A program made the translations under genes and the position numbers. DNA of 64,000 nucleotides, taken from contig OY992835.1 of NCBI GenBank assembly GCA_963921425.1, positions 8,866,001 to 8,930,000 of the forward strand, in the 5' to 3' direction. This document shows positions 1 through 11,989 of the stretch, piece after piece; position 1 is the stretch's first letter, and each line of letters begins with the position of its first letter. The notes below the pieces were generated by a model, which made no database searches, was not told where the DNA came from, and was given only the letters and a program-made list of their open reading frames with translations. Source of the DNA: Dryas octopetala (lineage: Eukaryota > Streptophyta > Magnoliopsida > Rosales > Rosaceae).

Positions 1-3000
1 ATCAAACCAGTATGTCCGTTTGACCGGGTACAAAACCCTCAGCCCAGACAAAATGGGACTGTGTAACACCACACCTCTCAAGGTTGGTATACGTGATGCA
101 AGATCAACAGTGGGGCCACTACCGACAGACTGACCATATAATATTAGCTGTTCATCTTTAACCCCATATTGCTCCTTGAGACATTTGTATGCTGCATCAA
201 TGTCTGCATATGTATTACATTCACTTGCCTGTTTCAAAAGGAAAGGGCGACTGTTACATCATTATATATGTTACACAATAAAAATCAGAACAGCTATAAA
301 TTTATCAAAAGATGGCTATACTCATTCAAGCGAAGTACATGAAGTATCAATGACTGAATATGCCAAATCTTCATTTGTAAATCACTTACAATATATTCTC
401 TATTAAAAGGTAACGAAAGTATATTCTGATGCATCAACTCTCTCTCTCCACAGACACAAACACATGGCTTATACGCATTACTGACAACAACATATGAAGC
501 TGGACAACACATAACTAATTATAAGAAACTAGGCATCTTATGACAGCATCGTTGGATGAGGACATCTACCTTTCCAGTTGACTGTCCATAGCCAGAGTAA
601 TCATACCTGCAAAATCCATGTAAACAAGCATTATTAAATTAAGCCAATGATAGAAACATATAATAATTAGTTAAAGCAAGAGATGGTCCTACAAAAAATT
701 ATTGTGTTCCACTTTTAATCTGTATATTCATATGTCTGGCGCACCAAAAGAACCCTTTATCATGTTATCATTTGACTACATGATAACTTGAGACCAGAGA
801 CACAGCTTGAGAACTGCATACTATAATAGAATGTATATCACTGAAGAGAAAGTCAATGGGCTCAATGCACTATATCTCAATCTGCTCATAATTCAACTAG
901 AGGACTGATAAGATCAATGGTGACCCAATCAGACTTTCCAATAGAAATCAATGGTAAAATTAATGACCCTATTATTAATCTAAAACACGGATTTATTTTT
1001 TTGGTATACTGGGGGCCGAAGCCTAAATCAGGGAAAGAACCAAACTACCCAGGGATAATCCTGGGCCTAGAAAAACGTCTTAAATCTGGGCAATTTCAGT
1101 AGGAGGTTGGACCAAGAAAACCTTGCCCAGATTTAGCCCCAGCCCAAAAGAAGCCAAGCCATCTGCTACCCCATTCTGTTCACAATAGATGCGCCTGATA
1201 GTATGAGTCCAGTTCTTCTCCAACAGATTCTGGCAGCTCCTGATTAAACTGAAAAAAGCATGGTTAGAATCAATAGAGGAACAGATCTGCTGAACAGCAC
1301 AGAGAGAATCTGATTCCACCACTAATGGCTACCAACCAGATCTCCACGCCAGCTCCAAGCCAAGAAAGATAGCCGAAAGTTCAGCAAGGATAACTTCACA
1401 ACCCAAGTTAGCAGCGAAACCCCCTTTCCAGTCCCCATTCCAATCCCTTATAACACCCTCAGCACCAATCAATCCTTGAAAACCGCTACATTGAGTTTGT
1501 AGCGGCAAGCTTTAGAAAATTCCCAGCAAAGGAAAACCTGCCCTTTAGTTTGAGATACATCTTCCACGGAGTTTATTAACCAACTATAAACCCTTAAAAA
1601 AGTGATTAGCTACTATTTTTCCTGTATATCCACGACAGCCGCTAATAGTTGATGTCAACATCTATATTGTGGCTAGGAAACTACATACAGAAACCATGCC
1701 CACACCGAAAATACCTCAATCTTTCTAGAACCTATATCTCACAAAACTTATCCATGTACATAGCAGATTTGATATACAGAATACAAGTCTAAATAATGCA
1801 TGTTCATTCTACGTATATAAGAGCCTAACAAAGTGTAATGTGTTGACTCCAGCGAGTCAGATATTATGGGTATAACAGCCCAATAACATGAGCAAAGGTT
1901 AACTTAATACATGTAGATATTACATGCAGACAAATAGATACTATTCCACAGCCCAATAAGATGCCACGTGGAGATGTAATATAAAGACATGCAAACAAAA
2001 TTACAGACAGACGTTGTGTTCTCATTTGAGCCTTTTTGCAGGTGAAGATAAAACTCTTTTTTGGTTTTGCTCCAGATAGTTAGATACATAAGTTTCGAAA
2101 CAAACAATATGCTGCATCATCCTCTATTTCTTTCTATTGTGCAAACTGCACAAAGACGTGAAAACAAAACTGCACACAATGCTTATAAACTCTCCTCCTA
2201 AGAGCCATTATTCATTACAAGCCACACAAGTTGGCATAGAGGTTACCCTCCCAAATGAGTTTGCACTACATGTGTGCTTGCAGGCATGTGTACAGACCGC
2301 ATGCAACAACCCAAAATGATATATCATACCTTTGCCATACAAAAGAGAAAATCAAACTATGTTATTATTCATGTCTTATGCTGCTAGAACAAGTCATTGA
2401 TAAAGTCCAGCTTTGATCATTTTACAGATAATAAATTGGACTGCCACATCCATTCATAGTCTTAAGCACATACACAATTTGAAAATATAGCAAGATGTTA
2501 TGAAATGAGAAAGTAAGATACAAACACCGAGGAAACGGGCTTGCAAACTGTATGACAGGGGAAAAGACACTATACGTTGAATATGGGGTGTAGGTTTGGC
2601 TTTCAACTGGCTCACAAGATCTTCAGTGCTAACAATTAGGCTGTCTTTGTTTGTGTACAAGATCATTTTTTTGTTCGTAAAGCTTTGCTTTGCTTTAATT
2701 TTCCATTCATTTGGCTTTTTTTTTTTTTTGGTCTGAAACATACTTCATAAAACGAAACAGAGGGGCAGAACAACAAAAACAGGATGGGGGTCAACACCCA
2801 ACCCATCCCATGGGAGAAGTAGACAAGATAAAGCAAAAGGAAACAAAAGAAAGGCAGCACCGGTCTAGTATCTAGAAGTGACACTAGCAAGGGGAGCTGC
2901 AGCTAAAGAACCAACTAACAAAGCTAACACAACTAGCTGGGGGGGGGGGGGGGGGGGAGGGGGGCAGGGGAGGCCATCCCTGGAGAGAACAAACAAAAGA

Positions 3001-3931
3001 GAGGTTGGTGGCTGGTTAACCCAGGACTCCATGCACAACCTCTGCAATCCAAGCCTTGCCGCAGCATCAGCAGCTGCATTGGCTTCGCGGGCTATCCACC
3101 GCCAAGAAGCTTGAGAGAAAGCCTCATTGAGCTTGTGAATAGCAGGTAAAAACGGGAAAAGCCTCCAGCTTGGAGAAAGAATACGTCCATTTATGGTGTC
3201 CACAAGCTCTCTGATTTGCAAATCTTGTAATATTGGTAAACGTAAAAGGAAACAACTTAGACAAGTAATTTTTATTTATACTTGAGACTTTAGAAGACTT
3301 GCTTCCTTGTATATCCTAAAGGCACGTTGATAACTGTAACAGTTTCCATCTATACAGAATAACAATTCCCTGAACACCACCTATAAAAATGTTAAAAACC
3401 AATTTGCTACTTTGGACATTCACTAGATTAGCTACCAAGCATAACCCATAAAATTACTTCAGCTTCTGAATCCTCAAGAATTATTGCCAAACCAAACGAA
3501 AGCAATCAAATTACAACCCAAGTTCAAAACCCTGAAACCAAATCCGCCATGAACCTCAAAACTCAAACTTTGACCCAACAAAACATACCAATCATCTCCA
3601 AAAAAGAAAACAAAGCAAGCACTTACCCCATCAAATTCATCCGAAGCCGAGCACTCAATTCGACGAAAAGCTCGAACATCTGGCCCAAATCAGCAGCATT
3701 TCCATGGGAGTAGAGCAAAGTAGCAGAAGCCTTGGGGTGCTTGACGTGTACGGCGACGATTTCGTTCCCGCGGCGAGTCCTGAGCTTGAGCACATCCACG
3801 TCCTCTCTCCTCGGAACCTCGGGAATGTAGAGTCTCTCTCCACAGGCCTCGTCGGCGACGACTCTGTACGACGGCGGATTCGGCGGAAAGAAGGCGAATT
3901 TGGCTGCGATTGAAGAGGTCACCCCGCCCAT
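1..3931 (-). CDS. ABHD17-type alpha/beta hydrolase (partial, 3' end off the left edge)
   Basis: Three exons are visible: 3627-3931, 570-606 and 1-228, all with GT/AG borders (introns 607-3626 and 229-569) and a continuous frame of 190 residues. The start is the ATG at 3931, giving [17 protein letters not shown], the usual beginning of plant members; a longer frame from 3976 is less likely. Exon 1 carries [14 protein letters not shown], exon 2 the short [12 protein letters not shown] block, and exon 3 the nucleophile elbow GQSVG with Ser148. The catalytic Asp and His would lie beyond the window. Mammalian ABHD17 proteins are membrane-associated protein depalmitoylases; the substrate of the plant proteins is not known to me. 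Gly2 with Ser6 fits an N-myristoylation signal (inference). Intron 1 (3 kb) holds two LINE fragments. A GA microsatellite lies about 230 bp upstream of the start. Family assignment is very secure. Confidence 0.93.
996..1520 (-). pseudogene. LINE 3' end (RNase H-like domain) in intron 1 of the hydrolase gene
   Basis: Minus-strand reading gives the RVT_3 RNase H-like tail of plant L1 LINEs. [17 protein letters not shown] sequence around 1340-1400 is followed by an 80-residue frame (1080-1322) containing [12 protein letters not shown] and a [16 protein letters not shown] block. The 3' end has the typical short GGCC-containing tail and an A-rich stretch near 996-1010. It is a 5'-truncated dead copy in the same orientation as the host gene. 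Confidence 0.72.
2717..3221 (-). pseudogene. LINE 3' end (RNase H-like domain) with poly-A tail, intron 1
   Basis: The minus-strand frame 2865-3221 reads [20 protein letters not shown], the C-terminal part of the LINE RNase H-like domain. A poly-A tail follows (T run on the plus strand, 2717-2731). A long G run on the plus strand (about 2940-2957) interrupts the frame as a proline stretch. 5'-truncated copy; no target duplication identified. Confidence 0.72.
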
Positions 3932-4153
3932 CTTCTTGTTCTCATCAGAGGCTCCGAATTTAGAGGCCCCAAACACACCCCATCAGATCGAGAGAGAGAT
4001 GGAGAGAACAGAAATGGTGGCGGTGGCGTGTGGGAATGGGAAGTGGGAGGCGCGTGGGGAATTGGGCAAGGGAAGGAACGTGTCAAAGTTGGCCGAGGAA
4101 ATCAAATCATCGCCTTTTAAACGTTGGGAGTCCACTCGGATATCAATTGTTTT

Positions 4154-4156
<3 letters not shown>

Positions 4157-4201
<45 letters not shown>
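4157..4201. repeat. (GA)n microsatellite upstream of the hydrolase gene
   Basis: About 22 GA units, 226-270 bp upstream of the hydrolase ATG, so within its likely 5' UTR or core promoter. On the sense (minus) strand it reads as a CT tract, common in plant 5' leaders. Confidence 0.9.
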
Positions 4202-4202
<1 letters not shown>

Positions 4203-4249
4203 ACGAGTGTTCAACGTGGGTGGCGGGGCATTGTTCCCCGACGGCGACT

Positions 4250-5636
4250 TTATATGATGGCCTACTGTATATAGCAAGAGGACGTTAGCTTCTGTACAAT
4301 CAACAATCACAATGGGATAGGATCATAGGAGGATAAGGGGAGTGGGGAAGTGGGACCCGGGAGTGGGTATGGATGGGACCGATGGGTTTTAATGCTATGT
4401 GGGGCCTACCGAGTGCTTGATGATGGAGGATTTGATTTCGTGACGTGGCATGGGATCATGGGATCACGTGGTCTTTTCGGATGTGTTGGGGCGACATGGT
4501 AGTGTACGAGGGATATGTGTTAGGTTAAGATCGAGGGGCAAACTGCTAAGTACATCACATGATCACTTGCTTTGTTAATTGTTATAGTTGGATCTCGGAG
4601 GTAAAAGCATGTTGGATCTGTTATGTAATTTTAATGTTGAAGCACTAACCGAGATGTAATTTTAATGTTACACTGATCATCTTTTTTTAACCCCTAACTG
4701 TATTATGATATTTTAATCTCTAAAATAAGATTTTGGGCAGCCGACGTGATCATTTTATACGGCAATTGAAAAGAAATTAAATAGAAGAGCAATATTGATG
4801 TCACTATATGGTTCTATCCGTCTTGAAAATCGCTTGACCGTGTGTGAAATATCAAAGACTCAAAGGCATGGCTTCCTTTTTTGCTATAATGCAGACGTGC
4901 CACTGTGCAGCTGAGAGGTCAAGCATAGAATATTGTTGAGTAGTTTAATACGCCTCTCTAACTTCTGAATTGAGAGAATGTAAGGTTGAGGAAAAGGAGA
5001 AATTATTGTGTATCAACGTAACATCACGTGGCATGATGAAGTGGTGTTATTAATCTATTTAAATTATAATACATGTATTAATTAATTTCTAAAATTCTAA
5101 AATCTAAGAAAAATTTTAAAATCTAAAAAAAAATCTTGAAAATCGTCCACGTGTTATAATTTTAATGAATTGATAATAATATGTTATTATGTCATATGCT
5201 GTATGTTACGGGTTAGGTACAATAACTTTTGGAGACAAAGAAGTTAATTCTCACTTCTCATTGAGACTCTTGATTGTCTTAGTGACATAGACTTTTTGTG
5301 TTTTAATCATTAAGTATAATGATGACAGTGTGTGAATTCGATTATACTAGTATACAATATACATGACAGTGCTGACATGTGTACAAGTATTTTACTTCCC
5401 CCGTAGTGACACTAACATTTTCCTTTCCTTTTTTGTTTAGGGAATGCCAATTAAACCCCATAGTGATGAGGGCCAAAGGAAGTAACTTTGGTGATTTCAA
5501 TTATGTTCATGTTTTGAACATTCAATAAATTTCTTGCCAATTTACTTTTAGTAAATTATTTATTTCTTTACAATATTTATTAATGTTTTCTATTATTAGT
5601 AGTCCAACTAGTACTTGTGGTATATATATCTTTTTT
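4250..5636. other. Intergenic, AT-rich, no gene seen
   Basis: Upstream flank of the hydrolase gene. No coding potential, RNA gene or complete mobile element recognised on either strand. Confidence 0.6.
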
Positions 5637-5639
5637 TTA

Positions 5640-6326
5640 GGCTCCGTTTAGGATTGTGGTGGATGATCCAAAAGTTACTGTGGATGACAATTCTCAATCA
5701 CCTACAACAATTTTGGTATTTGGTAAAAAAATTAAAAACTGTTTTTTCCCACAATTCTCAACTCCCCACAACAAAAATAGAAAACAGGTTTCTATGTGTT
5801 TTTGAAAGCTGCAGTGAATCACAGCAATAATGAATAGTTTATTTTACCCATAATACCTTCATTGATTTCTACAATTTTTATTTGTTTATTTTAAATTAAA
5901 AAATATGTTCATTGTTAGTTATATTTTATATTGTGATAATTAATTATAATATTTTATTTGTATGATTAAAATTATAATATACCTAAAAAATAATAGACAT
6001 AATTATTTAATAATGTTGTTCTTAGAAAAATTAATGTTAATAAAAATTTGTAGCAAAAAATTTCAAAAACAAGTAAAAAAACATTTAATTTTTACCAAAT
6101 AAATAAGTGAAAGACACTTTCAGCATCATGTCCATTTTAGTAATTATACACAATCACAAAACTTTTACATTAACATTTACCAAACACTTTGATACTGTTT
6201 TTGTACTCACTGCACTTTTGAAAACATAGTTTACCAAACACTTAACTGCTTTACTTTACAGCTGACTTTACTTCACAGTTGTTTTACTTCATAGTTGTTT
6301 TTCCTCACAGCAATACCAAACTGGCC
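5640..6326. mobile_element. Tourist-like (PIF/Harbinger) MITE with TTA target duplication
   Basis: The 687-bp element has imperfect terminal inverted repeats: GGCTCCGTTTAGGATTGTGG at the left, and GGCCAGTTTGGTATTGCTGT reading inward from the right. It is flanked on both sides by TTA (5637-5639 and 6327-6329), the PIF/Harbinger signature. The right subterminal part carries several copies of a short TTTACTTCACAGTTG-like repeat. No transposase. Confidence 0.85.
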
Positions 6327-6361
6327 TTAGTAATTTCCCATAATATATTAATGTAACCTTT

Positions 6362-6363
<2 letters not shown>

Positions 6364-6393
<30 letters not shown>
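6364..6393. repeat. (TA)n microsatellite
   Basis: Uninterrupted TA tract at the left border of the next foldback MITE. Confidence 0.9.
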
Positions 6394-6395
<2 letters not shown>

Positions 6396-6778
6396 AAGCT
6401 TCAAGTGTGAGATCCCATTAGTATTAAATGTGGGATAAAGTGGATGAGTTAACTCCATGTAGTTTTTTAACAATCCGAACCGTCTATTTTTTAAGTCTCT
6501 ATTCATATATCATCTTTACAAAAAAATTAGCTAAATCAGAACTCATTTGTCTATCTAACTTTGATAAAACAAATAGACGGTTTTATCGAAAATATTTAAT
6601 CCGTCTAATTTTTTTTATTTATCAAAGTTAGATAGGTAAATGATTTCTGATTTGGCTAATTGTTTGCAAAGATGATCTTTAAATAAAGACCTAAATAATA
6701 GACGTTCGGATCATTGAAATATTATATGGAGTGAGCCCTATGAGGGATCCCACAAATAAAATAATTTTTATATATACA
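6390..6778. mobile_element. Foldback MITE, GATCATCTTT/GCAAA core family, copy 1
   Basis: The two halves are inverted copies around a centre near 6590. A block with AATCCGAACCGTCTATTTTT and CATCTTTACAAAAAAATTAGC on the left returns as its reverse complement on the right (6655-6720). No coding capacity. Shares its core with the elements at 6780, 7184, 9850, 39276 and the tandem units at 42010. Confidence 0.7.
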
Positions 6779-6779
6779 A

Positions 6780-7175
6780 GAATGCTCTAAAGCTAACTGG
6801 TTAGCAAGTTAATACAAAGCTAACCACCATATTAGGCCCACCACCCAATGTAATCTCAAATATAAACCATCCATTTTTTAGGCCCTACTACAAAGATCAT
6901 CTCTGTAAAAAATCTCCAAAATCGGAAGTTATTTAGCCATTTGATTATAATAACAACTATTTATATGCTTTTATAAAAAACAGTGATCGTCTATTTATTT
7001 TATCACAATTAGATGACTAAATGATTTTCGATTTAGTTGATTTTTGCAATGATGATCTTTGAAATAAGGCATAAAAAATGGATGGTTCGGATTATGAGAT
7101 TAGTTATGTAGTGAGCCGAAAATCATGGTTAGCTTCATATTAACTTGTTAACCAGTTAGTTTTATAACACTACTC
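6780..7175. mobile_element. Foldback MITE, AGCTAACTGGTTAGCAAG terminus, copy 1
   Basis: Left end GCTCTAAAGCTAACTGGTTA and the inward reading of the right end (TATAAAACTAACTGGTTAAC) are inverted copies; the inverted similarity extends through most of the element. The element at 39276-39680 belongs to the same subfamily in the opposite orientation. Confidence 0.8.
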
Positions 7176-7183
7176 TATATATA

Positions 7184-7512
7184 TAGGGAGGTTCCGTTAA
7201 GGGATTTATTAAATAAACTTATTTAAGGGATCATTCGTGGGCACACTCCACATTATTACTATCCTTACAAAAAATTAGAAGGAAACTATTTAATCAAACG
7301 ATTAAATGGTCATCATTTTAAGTATTTGTTGAAAACATTATGTTGGTCGATCTATTTACTTGATCAATCAAAATTAGATATCTTAATTGTTTTTTATTCA
7401 TCTAATTTTTTGCAGATGATTTTTGGATAGAGACTTAAAAAATATGGAATGGGCCCCACATGGGATCCCTCAAATAAAATTATTTAAATGATCCCTTAAT
7501 GGATCCTCCCTA
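7184..7512. mobile_element. Foldback MITE flanked by TA tracts
   Basis: Terminal inverted repeats of about 50 bp begin AGGGAGGTTCCGTTAAGGGA on the left and AGGGAGGATCCATTAAGGGA on the right. Each sits in a short TA tract, so a TA target duplication is possible but not provable. Internal sequence matches the MITE split by the Copia element at 10046. Confidence 0.75.
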
Positions 7513-7752
7513 TATATATATAAGTGAGGGACAATATATTTAGTGGTTGGATTTAACAAGATTGTGAAGCCAATATATAATTCATTGATCGAATTAAATA
7601 AATTAACCTTTAAATGTGTTCTTCATCTTAAGTCCCTCAAATGAGCCAGATCGTACATATATATTCTTGGTGTAAGACGTTTGTTTTTTGCTTAAATTAA
7701 GAATGCAGATGGGGAGTTTATTTTTTTCTTTTTCAAATTTTTATAACATTGG

Positions 7753-8838
7753 TGACCAAGGAGTTAAATTTCGTTTTCTAGGGGTATGAAAATTTTAACA
7801 CTAGTTCATCAATTTTTTGATCATATTTCGCCGAAATTTGGCAAAATTTGGACGAAATTTCACTCAGCCCAGCCATCTCTGTCGATCTGTCTTCTCCTTG
7901 CTGGCCGTTACAGACCCAGCCGAGGAGGGAGGATAGAGAAGGGAGAGAAGAGAGAAAAAAGAGAAAAGAGAGAAAAGATCAGATTGGGGATGGACAGGGA
8001 GATTGGCGCAGGACTACAGGAGAGGGAGGAGAGATAAGAGAAATATATATATCACATGTCATATGCGACACAGTGGCTGGGAGAGAGAGTCACGAGAAGA
8101 AGAGGAAGGAAAGAAAAGAAGAAGGAAAGAAAAGAAAAAGGAAAAGGAAAGAAAAGAAGAAGGAAAGAAAAGAAAAAAAAAAGAAGAGGAAGGAAAGAAA
8201 AGAAAAAAAAAAAAGGTTTAGGGTTGATTGGAGTTTAATTAGAGTCTTTGGACAATTAGAAAGAAAAAAAAAAGTTTGGGGTTTCGTTTGGCTCTTTTGG
8301 GGTTTTGTTTAGTTATTTTTAAAACCGAAACCATAATACATTTCTATATATAAAATAATTTAAAATACTCTAAAGAGCCTAAATCCTAATATCTTATACC
8401 ATATACTAAAAAATATAGAGTATATAGGGTTTAATATATAGATTATAGAGTATAAAGAGTATCAGGGTATATAGAGTATATAAAGTTTAGTATTAGGTTT
8501 TAGTGAATAGATTATAAAGTATAAAAAATATATAAATTTCATTTATTCATTATACTAATTTTATTTAACAGTATTTGCCTCCAGCGCTCATTATATTCAT
8601 TTTATATCATATGAAACCTACTATATAATTTGGTTTTTTCAATATTTTTTATCAATGTAGTATATAATTTGTTAAATAAACATATGATAAAATTTCATTC
8701 AAAATTTTCGTATTTTGATAACAATTTCCATCGTTTCTGTTTAATTTTTTTCGAAATTTAAAAATTTTCGAAATTTCCGTCAAAATTTCCATCGAAATTT
8801 CCTCGAAACCCGAAATTTTATTCCTTATTCGTGACAAG
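7753..8838. mobile_element. Possible non-autonomous DNA element with AAATTTCG-rich ends
   Basis: The left edge (ACCAAGGAGTTAAATTTCG) and the inverted right edge (AATAAGGAATAAAATTTCG) resemble each other, and both subterminal regions are full of GAAATTT/AAATTTC words. A similar edge occurs at 32143-32175. The middle is a GA-rich tract (about 7920-8215) followed by a degenerate TATAGAGTATA repeat (8390-8530). Target duplication not recognised, so the borders are tentative. Confidence 0.4.
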
Positions 8839-9114
8839 GTTCAATATTATAAGGTATAAAATTATTGTTTAAGGTTATATTTTAGGTTTTAATTCTCAAG
8901 TTTTGGGTGCCCAAAAACTTAATCGAGTAACAATTCTTGATCGACGATTATGTAATCTAATGTATTAAAAAGCAATGTGATGAAAAAGTGGAAAAAATGC
9001 CATAAAAATTCTGTGTCCGTTCTTTAATTAAAGAACAAATGTGTTGTAGAAAAAAAAAAAAAAAAACTATATATATAGTATTCCATAGAGGAATAGTGCA
9101 AACTTAAAAGGGGA

Positions 9115-9520
9115 ATATATCAGTTCATTGTGGACTTGACCGAGTGCACTTGCACATGTAGAAGCTTTCAATTAATTGGTATTCCCTATATTCATGCAAC
9201 TGTAGTTCTCAGATTCATTAGGCAGACATGCAGTTGAACTCTTTGCGGACCCATGTTACACAAAGACTAAATATTTTGAGACATATGAGTGTCTAATAAA
9301 CCCTATTAACGGGATGAGGCTTAGGGATGTTACTAATGGACCAGCAATAGCTACCCCTAAGTACAATAGGCATCTAGGGTGGTCAAGAATGAAGAGGAAG
9401 AAGAGGGATCATGAGGTAACAAAAACACAAGAAACAACACTAACTGGTGACTATCATTTCAAGCTCATTTGTGCTCGCCCGTTGAGCTTGCGGGGGGATG
9501 ATAGACAAGAGTCTTGACTT
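9115..9520 (+). pseudogene. Mutator-like (MULE) transposase C-terminus, frameshifted remnant
   Basis: From 9121 the frame reads FIVDLTECTCTCRSFQLIGI and then PYIHATVVLRF, the SWIM zinc finger of MuDR-type transposases, with the third Cys replaced by Tyr. After a frameshift near 9230 another frame reads ELFADPCYTKTKYFETYECL, then INPINGM and a basic block with GPAIATPKYNRHLGWSRMKR. This is the usual order at the C-terminus of MULE transposases. The catalytic DDE part is absent. No terminal inverted repeats were found around it. Confidence 0.7.
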
Positions 9521-10351
9521 TCATGTGCTCAATCCTCATATAATTAAGGATAAGTCATCGAATATGATCAGTGTTAGCCCAAGTCATTCAACTAGTCCCT
9601 TCTGATTAAGTGATTAGTATAAACCTTGAGTGTTTGTATTTGTGTTAAAGTCTTATACTCTGGCTGTATATGTTTATAAATACTCCATGTATATATTTGG
9701 AAAGAAATATAGAAAAAGAGTCTGAATCTTATATCCTATTAGGGCCTAAAATCTTTTTCCAACTACAGAAAAGGACCCACTATGCCACATATATTGCCAT
9801 AGAGAGAGAGAGAGAGATAATGAGGTATAACTTATGTGACCTACTCTGTAATTAATGTAATTTAATGATCGAAGTCATTAATTTCAAGTCTTCATACAAG
9901 GACCATCCTTGCAAAAAAATTAAACAAATTAGAAATTGTACGTTTAACCATTTGATTAAAATAACATCATTTCAAGTGTTTATGGAATCACTATGTTCGC
10001 CTATTCTTTCAATCACAACTAGAAATCTTAATGGTTTTTTATTTATGTAGTTTAGAAAGGAAGAATATGGAAGAAGAAAACCAGAATAAATTAACGTGGT
10101 TTAGCAGCAAGTTTTGCTGCCTACATCCATGGTGCAAAGAGGAGAGTTTCATTCATAAGAACTCAGGAGAAAGACACTCCTGATATAAGAGATACAGAGC
10201 TACAACAATCAACTACCTCATTAAAGGCACCTACAACCCAAATAGACTTTATGATTTCCAAGACAGACAATCACCCAACAACACACTAAATATTGCAGCC
10301 ACCACAATTAAATAAAAGCTGCAGAGAAGACTAATAAATGTAATTCATTTA

Positions 10352-10951
10352 TCAACACTCCCCCTCAAGCTGAGCGAAGATGTCAATGGAGCCAAGCTTG
10401 GAAAGAATCTCCTGAAATTGATTCAGCGGCAACCCCTTGGTGAATATGTCAACTAATTGTTCACCACTTCGGACAAACATTGTTTGAATTATGCCTGCCT
10501 GAACTTTTTCTCGAACAAAATGGCAATCTACCTCTATGTGCTTTGTTCTTTCATGAAACACAGGGTTAGATGCAATGTGCATAGCAGCTTGATTATCACA
10601 CAACATCTTAATGGGTTGTAAGGAATTGAATCCCAAATCTTTTAGAAGAGCTTTGATCCAAATTAGTTCACAAGTTGTAGAAGCCATTGCTCTATACTCT
10701 GCTTCTGCACTAGAACGTGCAACCACATTCTGTTTTTTACTCTTCCAGGTGACTAGATTCCCACCAACAAAAACACAATATCCAGTAGTGGACTTTCGAT
10801 CTATTTTACATCCGGCCCAATCGGCATCGCTGTAGCCAACAATCTCAGCACTATTATTCCTCTTCGTCAATATTCCTCGACCTGGAGTTCCCTTAAGGTA
10901 ACAAAGAATGCGATCAATAGCTCTCATATGACATTTTCTAGGAGCATGCAT
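10352..10951 (-). pseudogene. Copia polyprotein part 3: RNase H
   Basis: The frame contains YSDADWAGCKIDRKSTTGYC, SSAEAEYRAMA, LCDNQAAMHIASNPVFHERT and HIEVDCHFVREK, the Copia RNase H core. The stop codon lies within the first nucleotides of the 3' LTR, overlapping the polypurine tract. Confidence 0.93.
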
Positions 10952-11014
10952 AAATTGGCTGACACGACTAACAGCGTGAGTGATATCAGGGCGAGTGATG
11001 GTAAGATAAATAAG

Positions 11015-11989
11015 TCAACCAACCAGCCTTTGATACCGCCCAATGTCAGTCATTAGATCTCCATCCAAGCCAAGCTTATTATTGTTGTCAATTGGATTAC
11101 AAACTGGTCTGGCATCAAGCTTTCCAGTTTCTTGTAACAAATCCAAGACATATTTCCTTTGATTCAGAAACAAACCCTTTTTTGAATACGCAACTTCTAT
11201 TCCGAGAAAGTATTTTAAAGCACCCAAATCTTTAATGGCAAACTTCTTATGAAGAAGAGACTTGAGTGATCTGACCTTTTCCATGTCACTCCCTGTGATA
11301 ACAATATCGTCAACATAAATCAGTACAGCAGTAGTTGTTCCTAAAGAACTCCTTTTAACAAATAATGAAGAGTCTGCAGTGCTTCTTTGGAATCCTGAAC
11401 TCAAGAGAACATAGCTTAGTTTTGCATACCACGCTCTGGGAGATTGTTTCAAACCGTAGAGAGCCTTATGCAACTTGCAAACCATACCCTTTTGAGATTC
11501 TTGTGGATGTCCAGGAGGAATGGTCATGTAAACTTCCTCCTCCAAATCTCCATGTAAAAAAGCATTTTTTACATCCATTTGGAATAAAGGCCAATTATTA
11601 TTGACTGCAATGGATAAAAGAACCCGAACAGTGTTCATCTTAGCGACTGGGGCAAAGGTCTCTTTGTAATCTACTCCATAGGTCTGTGTAAACCCTTTTG
11701 CAACCAGTCGCGCCTTGTGTCTCTCAATTGATCCATCACTTTTATATTTAATCTTGTATACCCATCGACATCCCACTGGCTTCTTTCCTTTCGGCAGCTT
11801 GGTAATGGTCCATGTCTTGTTGTTATTAAGAGCTTGAAGCTCTTCTTTCATTGCACTTCTCCATATTGTTTGAGAATTAGCTTCTTGAAAGCTTGAAGGT
11901 TCTAAGCCTTTTGAAATATTGCACAGAAAAGCAGAATGAAAATGAGATACATTATTATAATTTAAATATTTTTGAACTGGGTACCTCAC
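11015..11989 (-). pseudogene. Copia polyprotein part 2: reverse transcriptase
   Basis: An open frame of 324 residues with the Copia RVT_2 signatures: GCRWVYKIKYKSDGSIERHK, FAPVAKMNTVR, QMDVKNAFLHGDL, LYGLKQSPRAW and the catalytic YVDD in LIYVDDIVITGSD. A premature TGA (positions 11017-11015) interrupts the reading after GRYQRLVG. The same frame continues beyond it into the RNase H part, so only a single stop separates the two. Confidence 0.93.

Noticed and set aside
4157..4201. Coding frame through the GA tract (3900-4274)
   Set aside because: Antisense to exon 1 of the hydrolase and dominated by Arg-Glu repeats.
7786..8312. Overlapping open frames in a GA/AAG-rich tract
   Set aside because: Low-complexity sequence open in several frames at once (Lys/Glu/Arg runs); no domain, no start context.
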